From: CAVQJU01 sp963712905
GTDB lineage: Bacteria > Acidobacteriota > Vicinamibacteria > Vicinamibacterales > CAVVIG01
DNA: 64,000 nucleotides
Assembly (NCBI GenBank): GCA_963712905.1
Contig: CAVQJU010000001.1
Span: forward strand, 248,001 to 312,000
Direction of reading: 5' to 3'
Below are positions 1-9,637 of this stretch, piece after piece (positions within the stretch are counted from its first letter, which is position 1; each line of letters opens with the position of its first letter). Below the pieces are notes generated by a model. It did no database searches, had not been told where the DNA came from, and worked only from the letters and a program-made list of their open reading frames with translations. A program made the position numbers and the translations under genes.

Positions 1-1
1 C

Positions 2-148
2 GATGCCACAATCAACGACGGCCAGACGCCTGGTTCGGTCCCTCCGGGCGAAAAATCTCCGCTGCCTAATCGAACGGATTTCCCGGTATTCGCCGCGCGG
101 CTTGCGAGATTCCGTTACTCCCGACAGTTGCGGCGTCAGGCACTTTAG
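2..148 (+). CDS. Possible 3' end of a gene entering from the left
   Basis: An open frame runs from the left edge to a TAG at 146-148, giving 48 residues rich in Pro and Gly and ending in a basic stretch (RFRYSRQLRRQAL). No start codon or domain is visible because the upstream part lies outside the window. It could be a protein C-terminus or a chance open frame; the next gene is convergent. Confidence 0.25.
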   Translation, partial: DATINDGQTPGSVPPGEKSPLPNRTDFPVFAARLARFRYSRQLRRQAL

Positions 149-185
149 ATGAGCAAGCCGGTGACCCGAATTCAGGCGTGGTCGA

Positions 186-443
186 TCATGCCGGTGGCGA
201 ATCCGCTAATCCGAGCGCCAGCAAGACTTCCCGCAACTCTTCTTCGGTCTTTCGCAGGTGGTCGATGATGCGCACGGTCAAGACAACGGTCGCGCGGGGA
301 AACGGCGGCATCGATGCCACCCGGGCACGCGACACCGCCGCGTGGAATGCACGCAGGTCGTCGGCGGTCTTGGCTACGACCGCAAGGAGATCGTCGATCG
401 CGAGTTGCACCGTGTCAGCCGGCGTCGGTTCGGGTTCATCCAT
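186..443 (-). CDS. Hypothetical 85-residue protein
   Basis: A short protein with an acidic, Pro-rich N-terminus (MDEPEPTPADTVQ) followed by a predicted mostly helical stretch (DDLLAVVAKTADDLRAF and LRKTEEELREVLLALG). The leucine and charge spacing suggests a small helical bundle, perhaps an oligomerising or partner-binding protein. There is no signal peptide, membrane segment or recognisable catalytic motif. Reading frames on the other strand overlap it but show no domain, so this strand was preferred for its residue composition. No family is recognised and no function is proposed. Confidence 0.5.
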   Translation of the reverse strand: MDEPEPTPADTVQLAIDDLLAVVAKTADDLRAFHAAVSRARVASMPPFPRATVVLTVRIIDHLRKTEEELREVLLALGLADSPPA

Positions 444-507
444 CGCGACACTCTAGCATTCTGGGCCTCTTCCCATCCGAGCGCGAGCCGCGGCGATCGG
501 AAAGCGG

Positions 508-945
508 CTAGTCTTTGTCGAGATACTCGAGCGGGACGTCGTCTTCCAGAACCTCCTTCGTGCGAACCTCGCCCTGACCGGCATCCGCGTCTTCCACGCC
601 GCTCACGATTCCGGCTTCGAAGGCCTGACCTTCTTCGAGGAGCTCTTCCACGCTCTCTGAGTCGGCCTCCGCGGCCCCCGACAATCCCTGAATATCGCCC
701 GATTGACCTGCGCTGCGAGCGGCGCGTTTTCGACCTCGCGGCTCGGTTGCGGCGTCGAGCGAGGTCAGAAGCGGAGATCGTCTTCGAATCGCGGCGGTTG
801 GTGTCCTGGGAGATCGGCTCTTCGTGCGATCCGGCTTCTTCCTCCGCGCCAACGTGCGGCGGCGCGCGCCCGCCTTCTTGACCGTCGCCTTCTTCTTGAG
901 AGCGGGCTTCTTCTTTTTCTTGGACGCAGGCTTCTTCTTGGCCAT
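508..945 (-). CDS. Lys/Ala-rich basic protein with acidic C-terminus
   Basis: The start is placed at MAKKKPASKKKKK because the frame upstream has no protein-like composition. Residues 1 to about 55 are a histone-H1-like Lys/Arg/Ala tail. The C-terminal half is acidic (SVEELLEEGQAFEAGI, VRTKEVLEDDVPLEYLDKD). The charge split resembles small nucleoid-associated or RNA-binding bacterial proteins with disordered basic tails; the acidic end may be a folded partner-binding part. The protein is about 145 residues. Its function is not known to me; nucleic-acid binding by the tail is inferred from charge only. Confidence 0.6.
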   Translation of the reverse strand: MAKKKPASKKKKKPALKKKATVKKAGARRRTLARRKKPDRTKSRSPRTPTAAIRRRSPLLTSLDAATEPRGRKRAARSAGQSGDIQGLSGAAEADSESVEELLEEGQAFEAGIVSGVEDADAGQGEVRTKEVLEDDVPLEYLDKD

Positions 946-1171
946 GCGGCAGAGTCTATCAGGCTTGGCGCCTTCGACTACGGACCTGCGGAGGAGCCGT
1001 GAAGATCGGGGTTTTCGCGCAGGGCGATGCGGAATTTCCAGCAGAGTAGGCCGCGATGTGGCTCGTTCCGCCCTCAAACGCGCAAGCCCGCCGGAAGCTC
1101 GATACGGCTCGAACCGTGCAGGCGAATCTGGATGACGGCCGTTTTGCCGCCGGAGCAGATGAGGCCATCCC

Positions 1172-2101
1172 GTGGAGAAACCGCAAATCGTCGGTCCGGT
1201 TGGGATTCAGCGGATTTTGTGCCCGACTGATTTCTCGGATACATCGCGGAGCGCCCTGAAACACGCTCTGGCGCTCGCGAAATGGTACGAATCGTCTATC
1301 ACCGCGCTGCACGTTGTTGATATTCCGCTTCTGCCTGAGCCGCCAATCCTTTTCGCCGAGCCAGGGATCGAGACGCCAACCTTCGAGCGTCGCCAGTTGT
1401 TGCTCGAGCAGCTTCGCGGCTGGCTGGAGCCGGCGGATCGCGCGGGCGTCAAGACAGAGGCGATTGTCGATGAGGGTCCGCCAGCGACTCGCATCCTGGA
1501 TCGTGCGCGCACGCTCGGCACGGACCTGATTGTCCTCGGGACCCATGGCATGAGCGGGTTCGAGCGGTTCGTGGTCGGCTCGGTCGCTGAGAAGGTTCTT
1601 CGCAAGGCAGCCTGTCCCGTCATGACCGTCCCGCCCGCAGCGGTCTCCGATACGAGAGTCCCGTACACCCGGCTGCTGTGTCCCGTGGACTTTTCCGAGC
1701 CGTCCATCGAGGCGCTGCGATTCGCGTTCTCCCTGGCCCAGGAATCGGATGCCCGTCTGACGATTCTCAACGTCTTCGATTGGCCGTCCGACGACGAGCT
1801 CATCGTCGAACAGTTCGAGGCGCCCGAGTTCAAGGCGCTGGTCGAAGCCCGGGCGCGCGAGCGCCTCGAAGGCCTGGTGAGTCCCGAGGTTCGCGTCTGG
1901 TGCAGGCCCGAGACGAAGGTCGGCTACGGAAAGCCCTACCGGCACATCCTGGCTACCGCGGAGGCCGAGGGCACGGATCTGATCGTCATGGGTATTCGCG
2001 GCCGGAACGCGCTGGATCTGGCGCTGCTCGGATCGACCACGAATCAGGTCGTCCGCCGGGCGCCGTGTCCGGTCCTGACGCTCAGGCTAGGCGTGGACTG
2101 A
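1172..2101 (+). CDS. Tandem-domain universal stress protein (UspA family)
   Basis: A cytoplasmic stress protein of 309 residues with two Usp domains (about residues 12-155 and 165-305). Each ends in the ATP-binding signature G-2x-G-9x-G-S: GTHG at 123-126 with GS at 136-137, and GIRG at 274-277 with GS at 287-288. Both signatures are intact, so both domains probably bind nucleotide. The start is GTG at 1172; the nearby ATG at 1159 is out of frame. The next gene follows 35 bases downstream with its own ribosome binding site, so co-transcription with the small Cys protein and malic enzyme is likely. It is one of four Usp genes in the window. A role in survival under starvation or low oxygen is inferred from the family. 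Confidence 0.93.
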   Translation: MEKPQIVGPVGIQRILCPTDFSDTSRSALKHALALAKWYESSITALHVVDIPLLPEPPILFAEPGIETPTFERRQLLLEQLRGWLEPADRAGVKTEAIVDEGPPATRILDRARTLGTDLIVLGTHGMSGFERFVVGSVAEKVLRKAACPVMTVPPAAVSDTRVPYTRLLCPVDFSEPSIEALRFAFSLAQESDARLTILNVFDWPSDDELIVEQFEAPEFKALVEARARERLEGLVSPEVRVWCRPETKVGYGKPYRHILATAEAEGTDLIVMGIRGRNALDLALLGSTTNQVVRRAPCPVLTLRLGVD

Positions 2102-2136
2102 GGACGAAGCGATGGCAAGCGAACCGGAGGATTGAG

Positions 2137-2373
2137 ATGGCTACGACCTGGATTCGGTGTCCGGTGCTTGGTGGACACGTGACCCGTGTCACGGATTTCG
2201 AAGGCAACGTGACCAAGATCATCTGCGAGGAATACGAGGAACCGGCCGGAACGTGCCGCTTGAGAAAGACGGTCCTGCAAGGCGGTCCATTGGCGCAGCT
2301 CCTCGAACGGGTCTCCGAGGAGACGCTGGACAGCGGCGGCACGCTGTGCGTGTTGCGTGCGACGTCACGATGA
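2137..2373 (+). CDS. Small Cys-containing hypothetical protein
   Basis: A 78-residue protein starting at ATG 2137 behind a CGGAGG ribosome binding site. It begins MATTWIRCPVLGGHVTRV and has four cysteines spread along the chain (Cys8, Cys30, Cys40, Cys71), not in a clear zinc-ribbon spacing. Its stop overlaps the start of the malic enzyme gene (ATGA at 2370-2373), so the two are translationally coupled. No domain is recognised. The coupling suggests a partner or accessory protein of the enzyme or of the preceding stress protein, but that is inference. Confidence 0.7.
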   Translation: MATTWIRCPVLGGHVTRVTDFEGNVTKIICEEYEEPAGTCRLRKTVLQGGPLAQLLERVSEETLDSGGTLCVLRATSR

Positions 2374-4007
2374 CACGAAGCTCCGCCGCTGCCGATGGCT
2401 GTCGCCGCCGCTATTTGAGCGATGCTTTCGTCAACAAGGGCACGGCATATACCCATGATGAACGTATCCGCCTGGGGCTGGAAGGACTGCTGCCGCCTCG
2501 TATGGAGTCGTTGCAGGCGCAGGCGGCGCGCATCGTCGAGAACCTTCGTGAGAAGGCCACGCCGCTCGAGAAATACCGGTACCTGAGCGCGGTGCGGGCT
2601 GACAACATCACGCTGTTCTACCGCGTCGTGCTCGATCACCTCGAGGAGGTGCTTCCGATCATCTACACGCCGACAGTGGGTCAGGCCTGCCTCGACTGGA
2701 GCCGAATCTACGATCGGCCCGAGGGGCTGTACATCTCAGCGGCGCGGCACCGCGGCCGCGTCGCCGAGCTCCTGCGGAACTGGCCGCGTTCTCGCGTCGG
2801 CATCATCGTCGTGACGGACGGTGGGCGAATCCTCGGACTCGGCGATCTCGGCGCGAACGGCATGGGCATCCCGATCGGCAAGCTCTCGCTCTACACGGCC
2901 TGCGCCGGCGTGCCACCTGAGCGTTGCCTGGCCGTGACGCTCGATGTCGGGACGGACAACGAGTCGCTGCGCGCCCATCCCTCGTACCTCGGCGAGCGGC
3001 ACCCACGGCTGACCGGCGCACCGTACGATGCGCTGCTCGAAGAGTTCATCTCGGCCACGCAGGCCGTGTTTCCCGGCGCGATTGTGCAGTTCGAAGACTT
3101 CAACAATGCGTGTGCCTTTCGCTTGCTGGAGCGCTATCGAAACCAGCTGTGTTGCTTCGATGACGACGTGCAGGGGACCGGGGCGATGGGGCTGGCCGGG
3201 TTGCATTCGGCCTGCCGCATAACCGGACGAAGACTGGCTGAGCAACGCATCCTCTTTGTCGGCGCTGGCGAAGCCGGGCTGGGCATCGGCGCAACCGTTG
3301 ATGCGGCCATGCAACGCGAGGGTTTGTCGGAGGCCGAGGCCGGCCGGCGGTGCCTGTTCATCGATTCCAAGGGGATGGTTGTCGCCAGCCGCTCCGATTT
3401 GCCCGCACACAAGCGTCCGTTCGCTCAGGAGCGGACATCGACACCAGACCTTCTGTCGTCTGTGGAGGACTTCAAGCCCACGGTGTTGATCGGTGCCTGC
3501 GGGCAGCCCGGCGTGTTCACGCAATCGGTGCTGCAGGCGATGTCGCGACTGAACGATCGGCCGATCGTGTTCGCCCTTTCCAATCCCACGTCAAAGGCGG
3601 AATGCACCGCTGAGCAGGCCTATACGTGGACGGATGGCCGAGCGATTTTCGCCAGCGGCAGCCCTTTCGATCCCGTGACAGTCGTCGGGCGCGCGTACTT
3701 ACCAGCGCAGGGGAACAACTCTTTTGTATTTCCGGGCGTGGGGCTGGGACTGCTCCTTTCGGGGGCGAGGCGGGCGACGGATGAGATGTTCTTTGCCGCC
3801 GCCCGCGCCCTCGCCGGTCAGGTGTTCGCGCTCGAGCTCGAGCAAGGGCGCGTGTTTCCCGCTGCGGCGCGCATGCGCGAGGTTGCGATGGCCGTTTCCG
3901 TGGCGGTCGCAACTGTTGCCTACGAGCAGGGGCACGCGACACGCCCACGGCCGGACGATCTCGCAGTGGAGGCGGCTCGCTTCATGTACGTGCCGCAGTA
4001 CGCGTGA
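2370..4007 (+). CDS. maeA: NAD-dependent malic enzyme (oxaloacetate-decarboxylating)
   Basis: Converts L-malate to pyruvate and CO2 with reduction of NAD(P), linking the citric acid cycle to pyruvate. The protein has 545 residues, normal for the large bacterial/eukaryotic-type family. Visible signatures are the N-terminal block YTPTVGQACLDW, the catalytic block VVTDGGRILGLGDLGANGMG, the metal-binding EDFNNACAF and CFDDDVQGTGAMGLAGL, the Rossmann motif FVGAGEAGLGIG, and NPTSKAEC near the end. The start at 2370 overlaps the stop of the preceding small gene. An earlier in-frame methionine at 2157 is rejected because it would run through that gene. Pyruvate made here could feed the pyruvate dehydrogenase operon 3 kb downstream. 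Confidence 0.95.
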   Translation: MTRSSAAADGCRRRYLSDAFVNKGTAYTHDERIRLGLEGLLPPRMESLQAQAARIVENLREKATPLEKYRYLSAVRADNITLFYRVVLDHLEEVLPIIYTPTVGQACLDWSRIYDRPEGLYISAARHRGRVAELLRNWPRSRVGIIVVTDGGRILGLGDLGANGMGIPIGKLSLYTACAGVPPERCLAVTLDVGTDNESLRAHPSYLGERHPRLTGAPYDALLEEFISATQAVFPGAIVQFEDFNNACAFRLLERYRNQLCCFDDDVQGTGAMGLAGLHSACRITGRRLAEQRILFVGAGEAGLGIGATVDAAMQREGLSEAEAGRRCLFIDSKGMVVASRSDLPAHKRPFAQERTSTPDLLSSVEDFKPTVLIGACGQPGVFTQSVLQAMSRLNDRPIVFALSNPTSKAECTAEQAYTWTDGRAIFASGSPFDPVTVVGRAYLPAQGNNSFVFPGVGLGLLLSGARRATDEMFFAAARALAGQVFALELEQGRVFPAAARMREVAMAVSVAVATVAYEQGHATRPRPDDLAVEAARFMYVPQYA

Positions 4008-4049
4008 GTCGCAGCTCGAGGCGAGAGCGCGTTCGCCAGAGATGAGGGG

Positions 4050-4412
4050 ATGATGTCAGAGCTTCATGACGAGAGCGATACCGGCCGTGTGGTGACGGGA
4101 TACCGGGATGCAGAGCGCCGGCTGAGCGTGCTGATGAGAGAAGCGGACGAGTTGTCTGAACGTCTTGGGCGGCTCGCTCGCGGTCTGGCGGCGCGTCCAC
4201 ATCGCCTGGTCATCGGAATTCCCGACGAGCGCATCGCCACTCCCGGCGAGTGGGAGATCGTGCCCGGCCATCCCCTTCCATCGATTGAGCATCTGATTGC
4301 GTTGACTGACGAGATTCGCGCGGTCGGCGCGACGCTCGAAAGCCTGCGTGAGCGGCTTGTGCTGATGGGCCATGCGGATCTCGTGGCACAGCCGGACCGA
4401 TTCTTTCGTTAG
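4050..4412 (+). CDS. Hypothetical 120-residue protein
   Basis: A soluble protein starting MMSELHDESDTGR, with ATGATG giving two possible starts three bases apart. The first half is helical and Arg/Glu-rich (RRLSVLMREADELSERLGRLARG). A central stretch LVIGIPDERIATPGEWEIVPG may form a small beta unit. A second helical part follows (LTDEIRAVGATLESLRERLVLMG). It lies 42 bases after the malic enzyme gene and may share its transcript. No family is recognised and nothing in the sequence points to catalysis. Confidence 0.6.
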   Translation: MMSELHDESDTGRVVTGYRDAERRLSVLMREADELSERLGRLARGLAARPHRLVIGIPDERIATPGEWEIVPGHPLPSIEHLIALTDEIRAVGATLESLRERLVLMGHADLVAQPDRFFR

Positions 4413-4439
4413 CGTCCGCCAGACGCCCCGCGATCTGAT

Positions 4440-5408
4440 ATGGGTCCAAAGAAGTTTTCAACGCATCTGCCGGCGGGCCTGGCCGTACTCGCGGCCCTCA
4501 TCCTGGTGGCGCCGTCGCAAGGGTCGGCTCAGGCACTTCAGTCTTTCGAGGACCTTGCGCTTCGGATCAACGTTGACGATCGGCTTCAGGTCGAGGATCA
4601 ATCGGGAGTCAGGGTCACCGGACGCCTCACGCGACTCACGCACGATGAGATGGCGATCCAGACCGAGGTCGGCGAGAAGCGTTTCACGCGCGACACCGCT
4701 CGCGCGGTCGCCGTACGCGGGCACGCGCTCCGCAAGGGCGCACTCATCGGGGCCGGGGCGTTCGCGGTCCTTGGCGCCGTGGCGACCTGCTCACGCGAAG
4801 GCGGTGCGGGATGCGGCTTCATTGGAGTGCTCGGCGCCGCCCCGATTGGGGCGGGTGTTGGACTGGCGATTGGAGCCCTCATCCCTCGGATGAAGCCTGT
4901 TTACCGCGCGTCAGAGGACCGCGTTTCCGTTCAACCGTCGCGCGCCGCCGGCGGCGTTCAGACCAGTCTGCTCGAGGACCTCGGGCTTCGGGTCGACCTC
5001 GAGGATCAGCTTCGAGTCGAGGACCAGTCGGGGGGCAACACCACGGGTCGTCTGACGCGCCTCACGGACGAAGAGTTCACGCTCCAGACTGCTGCCGGCG
5101 ACAAGCACTTCACGCGCGGGACCGTGCGGCAGGTCGCCGTGCGTCGCCGGCCGCTCGGCATGGCGGTCCTCATCGGGGCGAGCGCAGGGGCCACCGCTGG
5201 CGCAGTGGCGGCATGCACGGGTCCGGAACGCGAGGAATGCGCAGACGCGCCGATCATGGGCGGCGCTCTAGGAGCGGGCATTGGACTCGCTGCGGGGGCA
5301 CTCATACACAAGACGACGACCGTCTACCCCGAGCCCGAGAAGCGCACACTCATCTTGCCGGCGATCTCCCGCGATGCGGTCGGCGTCTGGGTCAGCCGAC
5401 GTTGGTAA
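4440..5408 (+). CDS. Secreted/envelope protein with an internal duplication
   Basis: The 322-residue protein opens with a signal peptide (LAVLAALILVAPSQGSAQA). The mature part is a tandem duplication of about 150 residues. Each copy begins with a short beta region (DLALRINVDDRLQVEDQSG; DLGLRVDLEDQLRVEDQSG), then TGRLTRLT, then a basic turn, then a Gly/Ala-rich hydrophobic hairpin holding a small Cys loop (AVATCSREGGAGC; AVAACTGPEREEC). The hydrophobic part resembles a glycine-zipper membrane segment. The two copies differ clearly, so the duplication is old. The first part recalls LSm/SH3-like fold repeats seen in Acidobacteria. The exact function is unknown; an envelope location is inferred. 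Confidence 0.75.
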   Translation: MGPKKFSTHLPAGLAVLAALILVAPSQGSAQALQSFEDLALRINVDDRLQVEDQSGVRVTGRLTRLTHDEMAIQTEVGEKRFTRDTARAVAVRGHALRKGALIGAGAFAVLGAVATCSREGGAGCGFIGVLGAAPIGAGVGLAIGALIPRMKPVYRASEDRVSVQPSRAAGGVQTSLLEDLGLRVDLEDQLRVEDQSGGNTTGRLTRLTDEEFTLQTAAGDKHFTRGTVRQVAVRRRPLGMAVLIGASAGATAGAVAACTGPEREECADAPIMGGALGAGIGLAAGALIHKTTTVYPEPEKRTLILPAISRDAVGVWVSRRW

Positions 5409-5448
5409 TGGCAGAGCAGAGCCGTGTCTGTAATAGCATCGTTTCCCG

Positions 5449-6543
5449 ATGAAGGAAATCCGCGCCGGTCAAATCCTGCTGTTTTACCTGTTCGACGTCG
5501 CGGAGACCATTGAGCTCGGGGTGATTCCAGGCCTGGTTGATGGTGCAGCCGTCGCGGCGCGCCTCGCACCCAAGCCGTTCACGCCGCCGTACATCCAGTA
5601 CGACAAGCCTCCGCTTTCCTTCGGGGGCGACGCCGTCGGGGTTGGCGAACTCGATGGCTTTGGCGTGCGCGTGCGCGTCTTCGATTACGGGGTGATCTCC
5701 CTGGCGTTGTCGCGGCCTTTCGAGGGATCGTGGAGCGAGCTGGTCGCGCTCAGCCAGACGCTCATCGAGAGCGCCGAGATCGAGCAGCGCGCCGAGCAGA
5801 CCTGCCGTGCGATCGTTGACAGGCTGCGTTCGGCGCTGCACGGCCCCCACGACACCTTTCTCAGCGAAGACTACCTGGTCTATACCATCAACGAGCTCGA
5901 GCAGCCGATGTCGGCGGAGGAGCTCCTAAACGCCCGTGGTGAGGACATCGCGACCATGCTGCGCGGCGAGCGCCAGCCGCTCAGCGAGCAGGAGAAGGAC
6001 TCCATTCTTCGGCACCGCATCTCGTACCTCATCGACGACCTCGTCATCCCGACGTGGAACGCCGCGATCGTCTACGACACGCCGACCGGCGCGCAGGCGG
6101 CATTGGACATCCTCGAGTATGCCAATTCCCAGCTTCTGGAATTCCGCTATTACGATCAGCGGCTTGACGACGAGCTCTCGTCCATCTATGCGCGGCTGCA
6201 GCATCCGCGCTGGTTCGAGTTGTGGCTGGGTCGGCGCCATGCGCGCGCGGCGCGGCAGGTGCACGCGCTGTACATCGAGGTCAATGGCCTAACCGATCGA
6301 ACCGAAAATACCCTCAAGTTCATCGGCGACATCTACGCGGCGCGGCTCTTCACGCTCGTGGCCGATCGCCTCGGCCTGGAGCGCTGGAAGGCCAACGTCA
6401 GGGAAAAACTGAAGACGCTGGACGACATCTATCGTTTTGCGGTCGAACAGTCGGCCATGTCACGCGGTGAGTTCCTCGAGTTGACGGTCGTCGTCATCCT
6501 GATTCTGGAGCTCGCGCTCATCGTCATGGGCGTCACGAAATAG
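5449..6543 (+). CDS. RMD1/YagE (DUF155) family protein with C-terminal membrane anchor
   Basis: A 364-residue protein with the DUF155 layout. An N-terminal alpha/beta part (AGQILLFYLFDVAETIEL, VFDYGVISLALSRPF) is followed by a long helical region (about residues 180-335) and one C-terminal membrane helix (LTVVVILILELALIVMGV). Relatives include yeast RMD1 and mitochondrial RMND1, which are membrane-tethered and in mitochondria support translation; the bacterial role is not settled. Its end overlaps the end of the convergent hibernation-factor gene by 11 bases (6533-6543). Confidence 0.8.
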   Translation: MKEIRAGQILLFYLFDVAETIELGVIPGLVDGAAVAARLAPKPFTPPYIQYDKPPLSFGGDAVGVGELDGFGVRVRVFDYGVISLALSRPFEGSWSELVALSQTLIESAEIEQRAEQTCRAIVDRLRSALHGPHDTFLSEDYLVYTINELEQPMSAEELLNARGEDIATMLRGERQPLSEQEKDSILRHRISYLIDDLVIPTWNAAIVYDTPTGAQAALDILEYANSQLLEFRYYDQRLDDELSSIYARLQHPRWFELWLGRRHARAARQVHALYIEVNGLTDRTENTLKFIGDIYAARLFTLVADRLGLERWKANVREKLKTLDDIYRFAVEQSAMSRGEFLELTVVVILILELALIVMGVTK

Positions 6544-7180
6544 AGGTCGCTGCCGATGGCCGTTGCCGCCGCCGGCGAGGGTGCAGCAGCTTGACCGTGC
6601 TCGCCTGCGGCCCCTTTTCACCGGCCTCCTCGACGAACGATACCTCGCTGTCCACGGCGAGTCGATCGAAGGCATCCTTGAGCACGCTGCTCTTCTGGAA
6701 GTACACCTCGTGCCCGTCCCGGGCCTCGATGTAGCCATACTCGTCGATGGGAAACAGCTGCGCGACGCGGCCGTGAGGCTGACGCGCCGAGGCCTTGACG
6801 GCTCCGCGCTGTCGTCGTGTGTAGTCCTGCAGCCGGCGCCGAACGATGTCGAACGCCTCATGGATCGCCACGTGCGCGTGCCGCCGCTCCGGGTCGGTTC
6901 CGTCGCCCTTCGTCAGCGCCTGGCTTCCGGCGTCCTGCGCCGACGCATGAAGATCGGGCTCGTGGGCGACGACGATTTCCTCGCCTGGCACGGTCACATC
7001 GATCCTGACGTGCACGCGGTTGCCGCTCTCATGGTGACGTTCGGCGAGTTCGACGAGGACGCGGCAGCTCATGATCGAGCTGCAGTAGGTCTCGAGCTTG
7101 TCGACGCGCGCGCGGACGTCGGCCTCGAGCGCCGGGGAGGGCGCGATGTCGCGAAATGTGATGGTCGGGATCAGTGGCAT
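6533..7180 (-). CDS. Ribosome hibernation factor (HPF/RaiA) fused to a cold-shock domain
   Basis: A 215-residue protein starting at ATG 7180 behind an AAAGG site. Residues 1 to about 125 follow the HPF/RaiA (sigma-54 modulation) fold: ITFRDIAPSPALEADVRARV, RVHVRIDVTVPGEEIVV, AIHEAFDIVRRRLQDY. Residues about 138-205 are a cold-shock (OB-fold) domain: HGRVAQLFPIDEYGYIEA, EVYFQKSSVLKDAFDRL, GEKGPQAS. The tail is basic (RRRRQRPS). HPF binds the decoding region of idle ribosomes; the OB part probably adds RNA contact. It is the last gene of the acs-pdh-ACP operon. The HPF-CSD arrangement differs from the common long-HPF form, whose C-terminus dimerises. Confidence 0.88.
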   Translation of the reverse strand: MPLIPTITFRDIAPSPALEADVRARVDKLETYCSSIMSCRVLVELAERHHESGNRVHVRIDVTVPGEEIVVAHEPDLHASAQDAGSQALTKGDGTDPERRHAHVAIHEAFDIVRRRLQDYTRRQRGAVKASARQPHGRVAQLFPIDEYGYIEARDGHEVYFQKSSVLKDAFDRLAVDSEVSFVEEAGEKGPQASTVKLLHPRRRRQRPSAATSIS

Positions 7181-7193
7181 GTTTGACCGCCTT

Positions 7194-7482
7194 TCATGAT
7201 GGTGGCTGGCGTCCGGTGCGGCTCCCGCCCGTCTTCGACACGGAAGAGGCGTGTGCGGCCAGGTAGGCCACGGCGCCGTCGAGCGTGTAGAGACGGGGAT
7301 AGTCGGCTTCGGGGATCTCGACGCCGAAGCGCTCGTGCAGCGCGAGCACGAAGTTGAGGAAGTCCATCGAGTCGAGGTCGAGCTGATCGCGGAAGTTGAC
7401 CGAGGGCTGAATGGCGCCGGGTCGATCTCCGGCGCAATCTTCGTCAGCGCGTCGACGATGGCCTGTCTGAAGTCGTCGCTCG

Positions 7483-7486
<4 letters not shown>
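7194..7486 (-). pseudogene. Acyl carrier protein, broken by one frameshift
   Basis: The ATG at 7486 overlaps the stop of the E2 gene. The frame begins MTSDDFRQAIVDALTKIAPE. It shifts near 7418, where one base appears to be missing, into a frame reading RDQLDLDSMDFLNFVLALHE and VEIPEADYPRLYTLDGAVAY, ending at 7194. DSM is the phosphopantetheine attachment site. With the base restored the protein would be about 97 residues, a normal carrier protein. Carrier proteins of this kind beside pyruvate dehydrogenase genes may take part in lipoate or acyl transfer; that link is inference. A sequencing error may explain the shift. Confidence 0.8.
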
Positions 7487-8654
<1,168 letters not shown>

Positions 8655-8662
<8 letters not shown>

Positions 8663-9637
8663 GACGACCCACGCCTCGCGAGCCGCCGCCGCGATCGCCT
8701 GTGGCTGCGGCAGGGCGGCGTCCTCGAGGTGCTTCGGATAGGGAATCGGGCACCTCCGCGCTGCAGACGCGCGCCGGCGGCGCATCGAGCTCGTAGAAGG
8801 CGTGCTCGACAAGGCGCGCCACGATCTTCCGCCGACAGACTGCCGCTCTTCCAGCCCTCGTCCACGACGACCGCGCGATGCGTCTTCCTGACGGAATTCG
8901 ACGATGGTCGTCATGTCGAGCGGACGCAGCGTGCGCGAGGTCGATCACTTCGGCGTCGATGCCTTCAGCGGCGAGCGTGTCCGCGGCCTGCAGCGTCTTG
9001 CCCAGCGTGCCCACCGTAGGTGACGAGGCTGACGTCGGTGCCCGGCCGGCGAATCGCCGCGCGATCGATGTCCACCGGCCCGGCCGTCGTCCGCCAGGGG
9101 CCCTTCCACGTTGTACAGCGTCTGATGCTCGAAGATGAGGACGGGATCGGGATCCTGCAGCGCCGTCCACAGCATCCCGCGGGCATCCTCCAGCGTCGCG
9201 GGCGCCACGATCCGGATGCCCGGAATGTGCGCGTACCAGCCTTCGAGGCTGTGCGCATGCTGCGCGGCGAGCTGGCGGCCCGCGCCGGTGGCCATGCGGA
9301 TGACGAGCGGGATGTTGAACTGTCCGCCCGACATGTGCCGGATCGTCGCCGCGTTGTTCACGATCTGGTCGAGCGCGAGCAGGCTGAAGTTGACCGTCAT
9401 CACCTCCACGATCGGCCGCATGCCCCCGAGCGCGGCGCCGATACCGGCGCCGACGAACGTCGATTCGGACAGGGGCGTGTCGCGAATCCGCTCTTCGCCG
9501 AACTCGGCCAGCAGCCCCTTGCTGACGGCGTACGATCCGCCGTACTTGCCGACGTCCTCGCCCATCAGGAAGACGCGCGGATCATCTGACGAGCGCTTCC
9601 CTGAGGCTCGACGGATCACGGAGGTGGTCGTCATCAT
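8655..9637 (-). pseudogene. pdhB: Pyruvate dehydrogenase E1 beta subunit, frameshifted
   Basis: Beta subunit of the thiamine-diphosphate E1 component. It starts at ATGATG (9637/9634). Recognisable stretches in order are DDPRVFLMGEDVGKYGGSYA, GIGAALGGMRPIVEVM, DQIVNNAATIRHMSGGQFN, MATGAGRQLAAQHAHSLEGW, IPGIRIVAPATLEDARGML and LIFEHQTLYNVEGPLADD. After a shift come VDIDRAAIRRPGTDVSLVTY, TLAAEGIDAEVIDLA and a C-terminus PYPKHLEDAALPQPQAI. Near the start two compensating shifts scramble a SLREALVR helix. The stop at 8655 overlaps the E2 start. Length without the shifts would be about 325 residues, normal for the family. Confidence 0.85.
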
